Source: Tolypeutes matacus (lineage: Eukaryota > Chordata > Mammalia > Cingulata > Chlamyphoridae). From it: a stretch of DNA of 64,000 nucleotides. Below are positions 1 through 11,779 of the stretch, piece by piece. Made by a program: the position numbers and the translations under genes. The stretch spans positions 7,635,973 through 7,699,972 of the forward strand of contig JAKSZT010054324.1 in NCBI GenBank assembly GCA_026826555.1, in the 5' to 3' direction. A model generated the notes under the pieces. It searched no databases, was not told the origin of the DNA, and worked only from the letters and a program-made list of their open reading frames with translations. The number at the start of each line of letters is the position of its first letter. Within the stretch, counting starts at the first letter, position 1.

Positions 1-34
<34 letters not shown>

Positions 35-1140
35 AAAAACTGCATGGTACTGGCATAAAATAAGACATATAGACCAATGGAACCGATTTGATGGTTCAGA
101 AACAGACTCTTATATCTATGGTCAAGTGATTTTTGACAAGGCTGTGAAACTCAAGCAGCTGGGACAGAACAGTTTATTCAACAAATGGTGCTGGGAGAAA
201 TGGATAGCCATATCTAGGAGAAGGAAAGAAGACCCCTATCTCACACCTTATACAAAAATTAACTCAAAATGGATCAAAGACCTAAATATAAAAACCAAAA
301 CCATAAAACTCCCAGAAGAAAATGTAGGGAAACATTTTCAAGACCAGGTGGTAGGTTGTGGATTTTTAAAAAACGTACAACCAAAACATCAGCAATGAAA
401 GAAAAAATGGATAAATCGAACCGCTTCAAACTTAAACTCTTTTGTGCTTCAAAGGACTCTGTCAAGAAGGTTAAAAGACAGCCATTCAATGGGAGAAAAT
501 ATTTGGAAACCACATATCTAATTAGGGTTTGATTTCCATGTTATATAAAGAAATTGTACAACTCAACAATAAAATAGCAGGCAATCCTATTAAAAAATGG
601 GCAAAAGACTTAATAGACATTTTTCCAAAGAGGAAATGCAAATGGTGAAAAAGCACAAGAAAAAATATTCAATATCACTAGCTATTAGGGAAATGCAAAT
701 CAAAACTACAATGAGATATCATCTCAGACCTCCTAGAATGGCCATTTTTAAAAAACAGAAAACTACAAGTTTTGGAGAGGATGTGGAGAAATAGGAACAC
801 TTCTTCACTGTTGGTGGAAATGTAAAATGGTGCAGCCTCTGTGGAAGAGAGCTTGGTGATTCCTCAGGAAACTAAATATAGAACTGTCCTATGATCTGGC
901 AATCCTTCCACTAGGAATATATCCAGAAGAACTAAAAACTGTGAGGCTAACAGACATCTGCCCACTGATGTTCATAGTGGCCTTATTCACAATTGTCAAA
1001 AGATGGAAACAACCCAAGTGTCCATCAACTAATGAATGGATAAACAAAATGTTTTTTATGTATACTATGGAATACTATGCTGCTGTAAGAAGGAATAAAA
1101 TTTGGACACATGACAACATATATGAACCTTGAAAACATTA
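1..1140 (+). pseudogene. L1 ORF2 C-terminal fragment, broken
   Basis: This is the last roughly 370 codons of a LINE-1 ORF2, the reverse transcriptase/endonuclease protein of L1. The sequence shows the standard late-ORF2 DNA order: the 'ctggcataaaa' and 'agaccaatgg' blocks, then a stretch encoding tryptophan-rich text ([15 protein letters not shown] near 170-220), and the terminal MEYYAAVRRNK block near 1065-1105. The reading is split over at least two frames (126-398, 269-532, 597-794, 941-1132), so it is not translatable as one protein. An A-run of 33 bases opens the window, upstream of the recognisable ORF2 text. The element continues left of the window. L1 identity is secure; the subfamily is not assigned. 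Confidence 0.9.
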
Positions 1141-2150
1141 TGCTGAGTGAAATAAGCCACACATAAAAGGACAAATATTGTATGGTCTCACTAATATGAA
1201 CTAAATATGAAGAATAAACACATGGAGTTAAAATCTATAGCATAGATTACTAGGAGATAGAATGAGAGCTGAGATGGGATACTAATGCTTAATGTATATA
1301 GAATTTTTAATTGACTGTAAAAGTGTGGAAATGGATAGAGTTGATGGTAACAAATTATAGTGAGTATAACTAATACGATTGATTTATAAATGTGATTGTG
1401 ACTGAAAGGAGTAGTCTACAGACATAAATATCAGTTGAACAAATGTCAGAGAATAACCTACGGAATGTATAACAGTGAATCCAGTGGTGGATGAAGATTG
1501 TAGTTAATAGTTCAAATACAATAATATTTTCTATGAACCATAACAAATGTATTTCACTATACAAGGTGGTAAGAATATGGTGATACATGGGAAAATACAA
1601 TTAACTTATGGACTATAGTTAAGAGCAATGTAATATTCTTGCATCAGTGTCAAAGAAGGCACTGTATCAATGCTAAAAGGTCAATATTGGGGGTTTATGG
1701 GATTTTTTCTATTGGACTAAGGAAAAAGTTCAAAAATTTGCTGAGGCGATGACTGCACAACTCTGTGATGAAACTGAGAGCCACTGTGTACACTTTGGAT
1801 GGCTTGTGCAATGCATGGGACTGTATAACACAGTAACCATGTGGTGGATCATGGGCTGCGGTTAACAGTACAAATATGAGAGTGCTCTCTCATGAACTAT
1901 AGCAAATGTACAATGCTAATACATGGTGTTAATAATAGGGAGGTGTATGAAAAAAATATACCCAATGTCAGGTATGGACCATAGCTAGTAGTAATATTTT
2001 GATGATGTTCTTTCATAATCTGTAACAAATGTTCCACAACAAGGCAAGGCATTGGTGGAGGGGTAATGTATGGGAATTCTTCACATTATGCATGATTGTT
2101 TTGTAAGCTTACAACTTCCCTAATAAAAAAATATATATTTAAAAAATGAA
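1141..2150 (+). mobile_element. L1 3' UTR and A-rich tail (xenarthran type)
   Basis: This directly follows the ORF2 remnant and ends in an A-rich tail after 'cctaataaaaaaat' near 2120. It starts with the usual post-ORF2 'gaaataagccac' block, then runs for about 900 bp of sequence unlike the short 3' UTRs of primate or rodent L1. It contains three degenerate copies of a unit carrying an 'aacaaatgt' or 'agcaaatgt' core (near 1544, 1904 and 2026). I infer a lineage-specific L1 subfamily from the length and layout. No polypeptide is expected. Confidence 0.75.
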
Positions 2151-4317
2151 AATCTTGGTGAGTAACCTTTCTATGGGTCTTTTAAATAAGTTATGAAAAC
2201 TTCATTATCTCCCCCAAAAGACTTCTAATCAATTGTTTTAAAATTATCATAGCAAGTGCAAGTCAGGGCCAGGTTAGCTTTTTTCAATACTCCCTGATAC
2301 ACTTTGTTGACATTATAGTTGCATTTCAATGACGTGTAATTCTTTCCTGGGTTTAGACTGTTATTCTCTCATTTGATGAGTAAGGGAGCCCTTTTGTCCA
2401 TCCATCCTCCATGCCACATGAATTGCATATGTATTCTGGCACGCCCTATGCCAGGCCACTGAGGGGATTAATGTGGCCCCTGCCTTGAAAGCTATTAAAG
2501 ATGCAGATTTCTTTCTTACCTGAGTTCTAGCATATTGTCAAGCATTTCCTTCCTCACCCCCACTGTTTTGTCATTTGCTGCTGAACTTAATAACTGCAAT
2601 GCTTTTGCACAAGCCACCCAAGGTAGCTGGAAATCTGTGTGAATAAGAATTTTAGGAATGGGACATTCCATTTGAGTCTATATGGATTTAATATGACACG
2701 ACACTGATTGCGTATCTCTTTTAAACAGTTTTGACCCCTTAAAGATACTGACTAGTTGCCAATAGTTTTCTTCAAGATGCTGTTCATCATGAACTACTAA
2801 GGAGAAGGAAGAATAGAAAACCCATTGTAGTTAGCACTGTAGACCAGCTGTGTAATAAAAGAAATGTTATCAATGATTTACCAAATGGTGCCATCTGTAT
2901 AAAGACTGTTTTTGCTTTCTGTGGCAGCAGGTATGACATTTATTTGAATGACCAGATCCTGATCTCCCTTTTGTAGGGCAGCCAAAGCCATTTTAGGATA
3001 GTGAGAGACATGTCACAAGCTCATTTTAAACACGTCTCTGGTGGACAAGGAACTGTATGATTCACACTTGAAGTTCTCTGTGTTAGAAAGGGATGAAACT
3101 GCTCTGACTTCAGGAGTACCGGAGGTGTTAGTAGCTGCCTGGCATTTTGACTGTATTTTTTTGAGATGGATATGTATGTGTGACTGCCTGGGGAAAAACA
3201 CACACAAAACAGAACCTGAAGCGAATGACATTGGGTGATAAATTGCCCCTTACCATCAGTCATATCATATGCAATGTAAACAGAGTGAAGTAATTTGCTA
3301 CTTTCCTGGGTTCCATTATGTATATGTGTTTATTTAATCAGAACTAAATGATATTACATGAAGTTCCCCTTGCCCTCCCGAGGAATCCAGATTCAACACT
3401 TTCAGTGCTGTTCAGTGCTGGAGAGCGAAGAAAGTGTAACCATAGTGATGGAATGGAAATGATTTTCTTTGTTCAGAGGCTTCAATATCCAACAGACATT
3501 ACAGTTTTCAAGGTCAAAAATATATTAGGATGAGATAAAAATTAAAGAAAAATGTGCTGGCTTAGCTACAAAAGCTAATTTAGTTTATGCATTATAAATT
3601 ATGTTAAAATGACTAAAATGAGATTTCTCAGCAAGAACTAAATGTGTGGTTTCACAAAACTAATTTCCAAAGATGAACATGATTACAGAATCTAGCTTTA
3701 AAAGCTTTTCAGGCCATCAGAGAAAACAGCAAAGCTATCAATTATGAGACTTTAGTGGTGCCTCTGTCAGAAATATAATGGTATTTTTAGCATTCAGCTC
3801 AGCGTTTACTAAATTAAGAATGTCTACAAACAAATCAATTAATTGGAACATTATTTAATTAAGTAAAATATGTGATCTGCCAAAGAACCTTAAGCAGACA
3901 ATTATAACAAACATCCCAGTAGCCTTCCTCTTCTATTGAGAGAAATAGCAGGTTGTGCAATAAAAGGAAGATGGAAGCTATGGAAAATGAAATGTTGTTC
4001 AAACAAGCAGACACAGCCTTCATGCTCTTCTGATTCATGCTGCATATTTATGTAATTTTAAAAAGTGCTTTTTTGAAAATCTGATTTCCTGGGAGAAGGT
4101 CAATGCTATCTGTCAATCACTCCAGTCCTGCTTGGTGGGTATGTGGCCTTTGTTTTCTTGTAATAATTCACTATAAACATAAGGGATCTGTACTCTCATG
4201 TGTGGTACATTTAAATCTCTGGGCACTAGGAATTTACTGGGTTCCTGATGTCCGTTTCCATATTACTGGAAAGCTAAAAGTTCAGAGTCAATGAAGGTTG
4301 ATTTTTGACCAAATATA
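2151..4317. other. No gene; mostly unique sequence
   Basis: No RNA gene, convincing exon or recognisable recent repeat is visible here. Open frames are under 85 codons and overlap on opposite strands near 3013-3263, as expected by chance. The block 3560-3900 is AT-rich with several TAAT and ATTA cores and little repeat character. It is listed separately as a possible conserved non-coding element. Confidence 0.5.
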
Positions 4318-4490
4318 AGCCAGGCACTTTCAATCAAACCACCTCAGACTTTTAACAAACCTGTAAGATAGTTATCATTGTCCCAGTTTTGTAAATGAGA
4401 AGACTGTGGTTCAAGGACACTAAGCACTTTGCCTGTAGTCTACCTGGTAAATTGCAGAGCTATGATTTAAACCCATGGCATTGTGAGGCC
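4318..4490 (-). repeat. MIR SINE fragment
   Basis: In antisense it shows the MIR order: a 'ccaggcac' block, a 'aaatgagaagactg' block equivalent to the 'gatgaggaaactg' core, then the 'gcagagctatgatttaaaccca' region shared with the tRNA-related head. It is strongly diverged, as is usual for this ancient mammalian family. Confidence 0.65.
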
Positions 4491-6113
4491 AAGTCCAGAA
4501 CATTTTGTAATATTCCAGGATCTTCTTTCCTCCAAGAAAGCTAGTGTGGACTAGCCTGGATATAAGCAGGAATGCACCAATAATATGGCTACTCAGTTGG
4601 CCAACAGAGTCATTGGGAATACATTGTGTCAAAAAAGGGTTGGCAATGAATTGGTTAGGGAGGGAACATAGGGTAACATCATGTACCGCTTGGACAAGTC
4701 AATGTATCTAATTGGTTAACTCTACTAGGCTTCCTGGAAAAGCTAAGACTGACTGCCTCTTCACTTACAAGCAACCCAGAATAGAGTTCCATCCTTATTT
4801 GAAGTAATTGAAAATATGGACCAACAGTAAATTAGATGAAGTGTAATGGAAATTGCTGTAGGAGGGTGTTCAACAGCAATGTTGCAATCTGTTAGACACT
4901 TTAAAATCTAATTTCTTCCTCCCCTCTCTTACTTTAGGATTGGCATTGTTGTTCTTTGTTAATGAAGACTATCTTTTCACATTTTTCAAAATGGTGGGCT
5001 TGTGTATTGGGGAATTTATCATTATCTATATAAAAGCCTTGAAATGATTTTCAGAAAGCATTTAATCTGAGCAACTATTATTGGTCCTACCCATGTGACT
5101 CTTATCATCCAGGACAAGTAAATCTTCTAACCCCCTTTGTTCTTTCTTTGTTTTCTTTTCCCCTCTCAGATCCAGGTGCATCCCTTATATGATTATCCTT
5201 CTGGGCTTTTTCATCCTGCTGGGTTCATCTTTCTGAAAATTTCTCAAACAAAACATGGACCTATGTCTGCATTTCATTGACACCTGATTTTCTGAGAATG
5301 ATGTAGACACCATGAGGACAGAGTCTCTTCAAATTCTTGTCTCACTAAGTATTAATTTTTTAAGTTAAACTTTTGTTATTATTAACTTTCTTGTTATTCT
5401 TCATGTTTTTATCATTAAGTCAGAGTTTAAACTTGAGATTCAATGCCATGTTTCCACTCAATTCTAAAAAAAAAAATGCTATTTCCATCATATAACTGAA
5501 GAGAAAACATCTTTTTGCTCAACCCATACCTGATGACTAAGGCAGGATGCCGGATGCATTGGCTGGAGCTTCAGGGAGGGTCACAGATGGACTTTACTCT
5601 GCCTGGGAGTGATGGCATGTGAGCAAAATGCTTTGCTATAATTGGGGTAATTTGTATGCCATGGGGAAAGATGATCCCTTAAATATCAGTGTGGGATTCA
5701 CTAGAAAAATATGTCTAGACATGTGAAACTTTCCACTTTGAAATAAGTTACTGAAAAATCATTCATTTTTACATCCTGCACCTGCTGTCTGATTCTTCAC
5801 AATATTGTTTTGAGAAAGAACTTTTTCCAAGCAATAGTACTGAGATGTGTTGCTAATAAGATACACAGATTTGTTTGTTTTTTAAACTTAGCACTTTTTG
5901 AGCAACAGCTGTGTACTAGGTGCTGCTTACGAAAATCTGAATAACTGCCTTTAACTTCTAATTCAAATTTCATCAAAACTTCTCTTTTTGTCATTCATAT
6001 TAATCATAGTTTAGAATAAACTAGTCATGGATAATATTTTTTTTTTGAAGCAGCTAAAATATGACTTTGGAAATTTGCTTTTTTTTAATGTAGGGATATA
6101 CATTTATTATGAT
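4491..6113. other. No gene; unique sequence
   Basis: I see no exon, RNA gene or clear repeat. Open frames are short and lack any recognisable domain. Small homopolymer runs occur near 5467 (A) and 6039 (T). Confidence 0.45.
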
Positions 6114-6583
6114 TGTGGTGGGTTGAATTATGTACTCTAATTTAGACATGTTCTTGGTCTTGATCCATATTCCTGTGGGTGTGAACCCATTATAAATAAG
6201 ATCTCCTATTTATAGTTAAGGTGTAGGCCAATTGAAGAGGGTGGGCCTTAATCCGGATTACTGGAATCCTTTATAAGCAGAAAGAAGTCAGATATAGTGA
6301 GAGAAAGCCACAGGGAGGAGCTGGAAGCCTGAAGTCAGTGGAAACCAGAAGAGAAAGGAGAGGACATTGCCATGTGATGTGAGGCAGAGAAATGAGCTGA
6401 GGAACTTCAAGGATTGCTGCCAGCCAGCACCAGAGTCTTGCAGACTTTGGGGAGACAGCATCACTTTGCTAATGCCTAGACTTTGGAACTCTCCTAACCT
6501 CAAAACAGTGAGCCAACGAATCCCCATTGTTTAAGCCAACCCATTGTGTGGTATTTGTCATAGCAGCCTGGTAAACTAAGACA
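6114..6583 (+). mobile_element. Solo LTR, ERVL-type
   Basis: The element begins TGTGGTGGG and ends CTAAGACA, with the canonical TG...CA ends of an LTR. Near 6174-6192 it carries the 'cctgtgggtgtgaaccca' block shared by the LTRs at 8.5, 28.3, 47.1 and 53 kb. Near its 3' end the 'cattgtttaagccaaccca' and 'tggtatttgtcatagcagc' strings are also found at 53.6 kb. Flanks read atgat / acgat, a 4-of-5 match to a 5-bp target duplication. No internal ERV sequence is attached, so this is a solo LTR. Confidence 0.75.
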
Positions 6584-7229
6584 ACGATAAAATTAAAGCT
6601 GTTGTTCTCTGATATCTCATGAATCTGGACACTTTGGAGACTGGTATTTTATACATTCTCCTATTTCAGTTGCTATTTTAGCTGCAATTAACAGAATACA
6701 TGACTAAAGGGACCTTAAACAAGTAGGAGTTTTTTGTTTTTCTCACAAGGAAAGAGTCTGATACAGTTGACTGCCCTTGGTTGAGCAGCCTAATGACGTC
6801 AGGGTTAGTGTATCTGCATTTTTTCTTTACCTTTTCCTGATGGTCACAAGGTAGTTGTTGCTGCTCCAAGCATTGTGTAGCTATTCAGGCTGTATATAAA
6901 AGATAAAGAGGAAAAATGTTGTGCCAGAAATGTATGCTTCTTTTAACATAAAGCAAAGTTTTCCAGATCCTCCAATGAATTGCCACTTACAAACCATTGG
7001 CCAGAACTCAGACACTTGACCAACCCTAGCTTCAAGTGAATCTAGGACAGTGCGATTTTGAGGTTTTGAAAGGGGTCTCAGGTTGGCTATCCAATAATGC
7101 CTGCCATCTCTTCCAACCAAATTTGTATTTTACTGACTAGGTTTGATATTGTGACTGAGTGAAATCAACTAAAGGTTGAAGTATTGTTATAAAGTAAAAG
7201 GAAATGAACTTAAAGTAAAATGATCTGGC
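6584..7229. other. No gene recognised
   Basis: There are no reliable coding or RNA features. The minus-strand open frames at 6678-6869 and 6881-7120 have no recognisable domain and no supporting signals. Confidence 0.4.
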
Positions 7230-7390
7230 TATAAATGTCAACTCTGTAATTCCTATATTGTGACCCAAAGCAAATCACTTAATTTCTATTAGTTTCGGCT
7301 TCCTCATCTCTAAATGAAAATAAGAATTCTTTTTTATACATAGGCATGGTAAGGATTAAATAAGGTAAGGTGTCTTAGAGTAACAAGTAT
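7230..7390 (+). repeat. MIR SINE fragment
   Basis: Sense-strand MIR signature: 'gcaaatcactta', then 'cttcctcatctctaaatga', then 'aggattaaata'. These correspond in order to the middle and 3' parts of MIR. The head and tail are not clear. Confidence 0.65.
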
Positions 7391-7596
7391 GGATTTGAAC
7401 ATATAGAATTCACTAAGTTGTTCATTTATTTGTTCATTCATGCATTCATGTGTTCATTTGGTCAGTATGAATTTTATTTAGTAGAAGCAATGAGAAGAGG
7501 TCTCCACTTGTCAGGTTTGCATCCATGAGCCAAAGATGTTAGTAGTTGCTCCTCTCAGCATCCTGTGCTGTTCCTGAATAAAAAGCTAGAGGTGAG

Positions 7597-7629
7597 GTGT
7601 GTGTGTGTGTGCGTGCGCGTGTGTGTGTG
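7597..7629. repeat. (GT)n microsatellite
   Basis: An alternating GT tract of about 33 bp, interrupted by GC steps (gcgtgcgcgt) in the middle. No coding context. Confidence 0.95.
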
Positions 7630-8386
7630 ATTATTCCAGCCTGGATGATGACAATGGGGCAGAGAATGGGAGGATGAAGAAAATTAACTTTTGTTGACCA
7701 GCTTCTACATGCCTTTCTTATATTCACATCAGTTTTACCTGATGAGACAGGCATTTCTTTTCTTTTATATTAAACTAGGCTAGTAAGCTAAAACCAAAGT
7801 GGAATTGACTTCTCATATTCCTGAGTTGTATTTGTTGTACAGCTTTTCATCTTGTTCACTCTTTTATTTTCTTGGGAACCCAACACAAGTCTCTGGGGGC
7901 TGGGCAGAAAGATAGCTTTGATAAATACAGCTCAGAGTTATGCAACAAACCTTTCCTTTCTTTCAACCTCCAATTAATGTATCACAGCTAGGTTGGCACC
8001 CAACTATCTCTCCATGAGAGTATATTTCTTTCTATATCTAGAACTCCTCTATCCAGCTCCATCCAGGCATAGGGAATAGCTATTACTTGCTGACTAATTT
8101 GGAGTCTGAACCTTAAAAACTGTTCTCCACCTCTTCAAGTATTGCATCTTTTCTGAAGTCCACTACTTTATCCATGCTGCCCTGCTGCTCTGTCCAGGTA
8201 GGGCCAAAATGCCACACTCAAATTTGGTGGGGATTTATTCTTTAGGTTCTTGATCTGGGTACCTTGCTGCATATAGATTATATAATACTTTGTCATGCAC
8301 AATGCTTTCTAAATATGAATATGTGAACATATGAACATAAATATGTCTTCTGAACAAAGAAACATAATCAATTTCCTTTCCTTTGT

Positions 8387-8484
8387 TCTACCTTCTATCT
8401 ATCTATCCATCCTTTCCTCCCTCCTTCCTTCCTTGTCTGTCTCTGTTGATATCTCTTTCTTTCTCTCTTCTTCTCTCTCTCTGG
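8387..8484. repeat. Pyrimidine-rich simple repeat (ATCT/TTCC/CT)
   Basis: A run of 'atct', then 'ttcc' and finally CT repeats, ending directly at the LTR that starts near 8485. The predicted peptide across it is low-complexity Ser/Leu and is not a gene. Confidence 0.85.
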
Positions 8485-8852
8485 TTATTTCAGTTTCCTG
8501 GCTGAGTAAAACAAATACCATACAATGTGTTGACTTAATAACAGGAATTTATTGGCTCATGGTTTCAGAGGCTAGAGAAGGCTTGCTTCCTCCCTGGTCT
8601 GGTATCTTCTGGTTGGCCAACAATCTTGAGGTTCCTTGGCTTTTCCATCACATGGCAATGTATATGGAGGCACCTCCTCCTTTCGTTCTGGTTCTGTTGA
8701 ATTACAGCTCTTGGATGTTCCCCATCCTGATTCAGGTGTGCCACACTTAACTGAAGTAAACTCATCAAGTTCTTATTTCAAATAGGTTCACACCCACAAG
8801 GATGAATTAAGATTAAGAACATGTTTTTCTAGGTACATAACTCTAAGCCACC
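8485..8852 (-). mobile_element. LTR, ERVL-type, minus strand
   Basis: It shares blocks with the LTRs at 28.3 and 47.1 kb in the same orientation: 'tttcctggctg', 'acaggaatttattggctca', 'ggttcacacccacaagga', and a terminal 'ctctaagccacca'. The retroviral 5' end is on the right. The left edge abuts a CT-rich tract and is approximate. The 139-aa plus-strand open frame spanning it is antisense to the LTR and is not a gene. Confidence 0.7.
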
Positions 8853-8868
8853 AAACTGGGAAATCTTC

Positions 8869-8882
8869 AGCCTCCAAATCTT
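8869..8882. repeat. Target-site duplication, left copy
   Basis: The 14-bp string agcctccaaatctt occurs here and again exactly at 9967-9980, flanking the 1.08-kb retroposon. The length is typical of L1-type target-primed integration. Confidence 0.85.
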
Positions 8883-9966
8883 TTTATTTATTTATTTATT
8901 TTTTACTGTGGGTAAAAATCAAAATTTTCATAATACATACCAATATTTGTAAAATGATATATAAATATATATGCATATATGTGCATTTGCTTACAAAAAT
9001 GTCATTTATATATATATATAAATATATTTTAAGAGGTGCTTAGATTACCTAAAATATTACACGGAACCCACTGGGATTCCCATGTTGCCCACCTCCCACA
9101 CCTCCCATCACATCCCACACAAACATCTCCCACAAGTGTGGCCCACCACCCTCAATGGACTTACACATCCTGGGGCCTTGCCACCAACCATAGACCACAG
9201 TTCACATCGTAGACCACACTCTCTCCAACACAGTTCTGAGTGGTGTGTGCTGATTTAAAATGGCCTGCATCCGTTGCCACAACGGTATTCAGGACAACCT
9301 CCAAATCCAAAAGAAGCCCCTGTATTTCAACTGTACATCCCCTCCCTGCCCCAAAAGTGTCAAGTGGCCACTGGCTCCACCTCATTGTTATAATTTCTTG
9401 CATTGCTAGAATCACCATATGTGAACAAGAGAATACCATCAAGTCCACTGTAGTCCATAGTTCTTCCCCCAATCCTGAGGGGACTGGGATGGTGATGTCC
9501 ACTCCACCTCCAAGTGAGAGAGGGCTTATATCCCATGGATATGGTGGGTGGGATGATCCTGCCTGCAGATGCAGGCCCTCTCCATTCCCTGGGCTGGCCG
9601 TTGCCCATTGTTGTCTCCTCGCCAGGTGACTTGGATGAGTCCATTGAGCTGTAGGGTAGGAGTTGCAGCTCCACCGAGATTCCACGCACACCTGGCACAT
9701 AGGTAGGCCAGAGGCTCCAGTCTCTGGAAGTATACCTAAAAACTTCAGCATCACATATAGGTTTGAATAGAAGGGACTGATGAACCATGTGCAGGGAGGA
9801 CTTATTTGAGTCCAATTCTGTCACTCTCAGGAGCACAGATTCCAAAATAGAGCCCACTGATAAGGCATTAGTCTCTGGGGCTATCCCCCCTTATATAAGC
9901 CCAGGGTGTCTCCAGAGCTCTCAGGAGCCCTTCTGTGTGGGGTGATAGGCACTTAGATGTTCTATG
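8883..9966 (-). mobile_element. Xenarthran non-LTR retroposon, 1.08 kb
   Basis: It is bounded by a perfect 14-bp duplication. Its left end, the 3' end of the element on the minus strand, is an A-rich tail seen as tttatttatttattt. This is the hallmark of a 5'-truncated LINE-type insertion. The body from about 9040 to 9900 is colinear with a diverged copy at 56826-57790; shared strings include 'ttgccac', 'attcaggaca', 'attgctagaatcac' and 'aatcctgagg'. The body does not match the L1 3' UTR at 1141-2150, so it is a second L1 lineage or another LINE-driven family. Two minus-strand open frames (197 and 165 codons) overlap within it. The long one has no recognisable domain, and the second copy has several stops. 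Confidence 0.75.
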
Positions 9967-9980
9967 AGCCTCCAAATCTT
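9967..9980. repeat. Target-site duplication, right copy
   Basis: Exact 14-bp match to 8869-8882, closing the retroposon at 8883-9966. Confidence 0.85.
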
Positions 9981-10479
9981 AACTACATTATTTAGAAGGG
10001 CTAGAATTATGACAAGTGGCTAGTAATCTATGTGCAACAAACTGATGTGTTATAAATTGAGAATTCAACACTCCTGAAGGATAGGGCATGGAATCATATC
10101 AGTCATTGAACAGTAACCATACTTGCTCTGATCAGTCTTTGTTGATGGAAATAGTCATAATGAAGATGAGGAGGGCTAGTACTAATTCCAGACTTTTTCT
10201 AGAGGAAGCCAATGGTCAAGATAGCAGAAACCAGCAGCAGGATTGGTCAAAAACTAGTGAGGAAGCTTTACATATGACAGTATTACAAGCCTGGGTGTGG
10301 CTGAGCAATTTATACTGAGCCCGTGGACCTAAAAGACACCAGAAACTCTCAGTGTAGTATCAGAGCAACAATGCCTATGGACATCATTTTAATGCTATTT
10401 GCTCAATCATGAGAAATGCTGTAGTGCTAACACCTTGACTTCAGCCCTGGAGACCAATTTAAAAATTTTATGAACTTTC
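9981..10479. other. No gene; unique sequence
   Basis: I see no repeat or gene. The 76-codon frame at 10088-10318 has no domain or splice context that I can defend. Confidence 0.4.
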
Positions 10480-10810
10480 AACCAGCCATTCATTCATTTA
10501 TCTGCCTCCCATGAAGTATTTGCTGAGTGCATATTATGTGTCTGATGTTGTGCCAGATATCAGGATTGCAGAATTAAAGACATAGTCCTTAACCTCAAGG
10601 AACTCACAACCTAATAGAGAAAATAGATACAGAAGCAGTTATAATTCAGTACAAAAGTGCTACCTTTAAGATCTCAACATGACAAAATAGTAGGGAAGAA
10701 AGCACATGAGTGATTATCATCAGGGATGAAATGCATGTGCAGTCAAATCACCTTGATCCATTATCAGGAAAGTAGGGGACAGCCTGACAGGGCACGAAAG
10801 AGGACCATCA
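10480..10810 (-). repeat. L2 LINE 3' fragment
   Basis: Antisense L2 signature: 'cattcattcattta', a 'tgctgagtgcatattatgtgtct' type block split by substitutions, then 'gccagatatcagga' and 'cctcaaggaactcaca'. Further right it follows the L2 3' body. It is ancient and diverged. Confidence 0.65.
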
Positions 10811-11194
10811 TAAAAATTTTGGGGACAGTGTTTCCTCATCACCTGCATTCATCGGCTTTGGACCCTACTTAATTGTACAATCTCATCTCCCATTGGTGGA
10901 TTCCCAGAATATGTCATGTTATTTTGTGTGGTCATTTCTTTGTATATATTATTTTCTCCACTTGATTTTTCTTTCTCCTTTCTTTCTTCTTTGTCCTTGT
11001 TTGTCTACTTGGAAATTTTCAATTTCTCCAGACATGAGTTTGAATAATTTCCTTTGTTTAGATACTTCTTATTTTCTCTCTCTCCTTCCTTTCTCCTTCC
11101 TCACACCATTTGCCCATATAGTACATAGTATCCATACAGTGTTTAGTAGTTTTCTCCAAAAGATATTTCCATTCCCCATCTCTAATTCATTCTA

Positions 11195-11750
11195 GCCTTC
11201 CAGTGGCTTGCTCTTTTGAAACAATACAAATTGATTGCCACGACCCATGAGGATTATATCATCTGACCCCTGGTCAGTCTCTCATAATACCTCCTTATAC
11301 TCTCTTGGTCACTTTACTCCAACAAGGTTCTCCCTCTTTCCAGATCCTCACACCCACCAGGATTGCTTTGCTGTTCCATATGTCTAGAATGTGCTCCCCC
11401 AGGATTTTAGATTGAGTGTATTTTCTTTCATTCTTTGGGGTCAGTTCAATTATTAACTATTTAGAGATGTATTCCCTCACCACTCACTCTTAAGATGGCA
11501 ACTCTATCCCCATTCACCATCACATCATTCTTTCTTATTTACCTCATGATACTTTTCTATATTTGAATTTATTTTGTTCATTTATTTGTTTACTGCCTGT
11601 GTCCACATCTTGATCAAAAAGTAAACTCCACTGGACAAGGGCTTTGTCTATCTTATTCACTCCTCTATTTTCAGGGTCTAGAACAGTTCCTGGTAAATAA
11701 TAATATGTGCTTAATATATACTTTTTGAATAGACTGAATAATTAATGGTT
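11195..11750 (+). repeat. L2 LINE 3' fragment
   Basis: Sense L2 order: 'tagaatgtgctcccccagga', a degraded 'tgtattccctcaccac' block, 'gtaaactccactggacaagg', 'gggctttgtctatctt', then the terminal 'gtctagaacagttcctgg'. It ends with a 'taatatgtgcttaatata' tail. The frame upstream at 10893-11195 is pyrimidine-rich and not coding. Confidence 0.75.
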
Positions 11751-11779
11751 TTTAAAAAATTTTTTCATTGGAGTTCATG

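Noticed and set aside
8331..8750. 139-codon plus-strand open frame
   Set aside because: The left half is a simple pyrimidine repeat and the right half is antisense to an LTR. No domain.
9161..9857. 197- and 165-codon minus-strand frames as host genes
   Set aside because: They lie wholly inside a retroposon bracketed by a 14-bp duplication, and the related copy has multiple stops.
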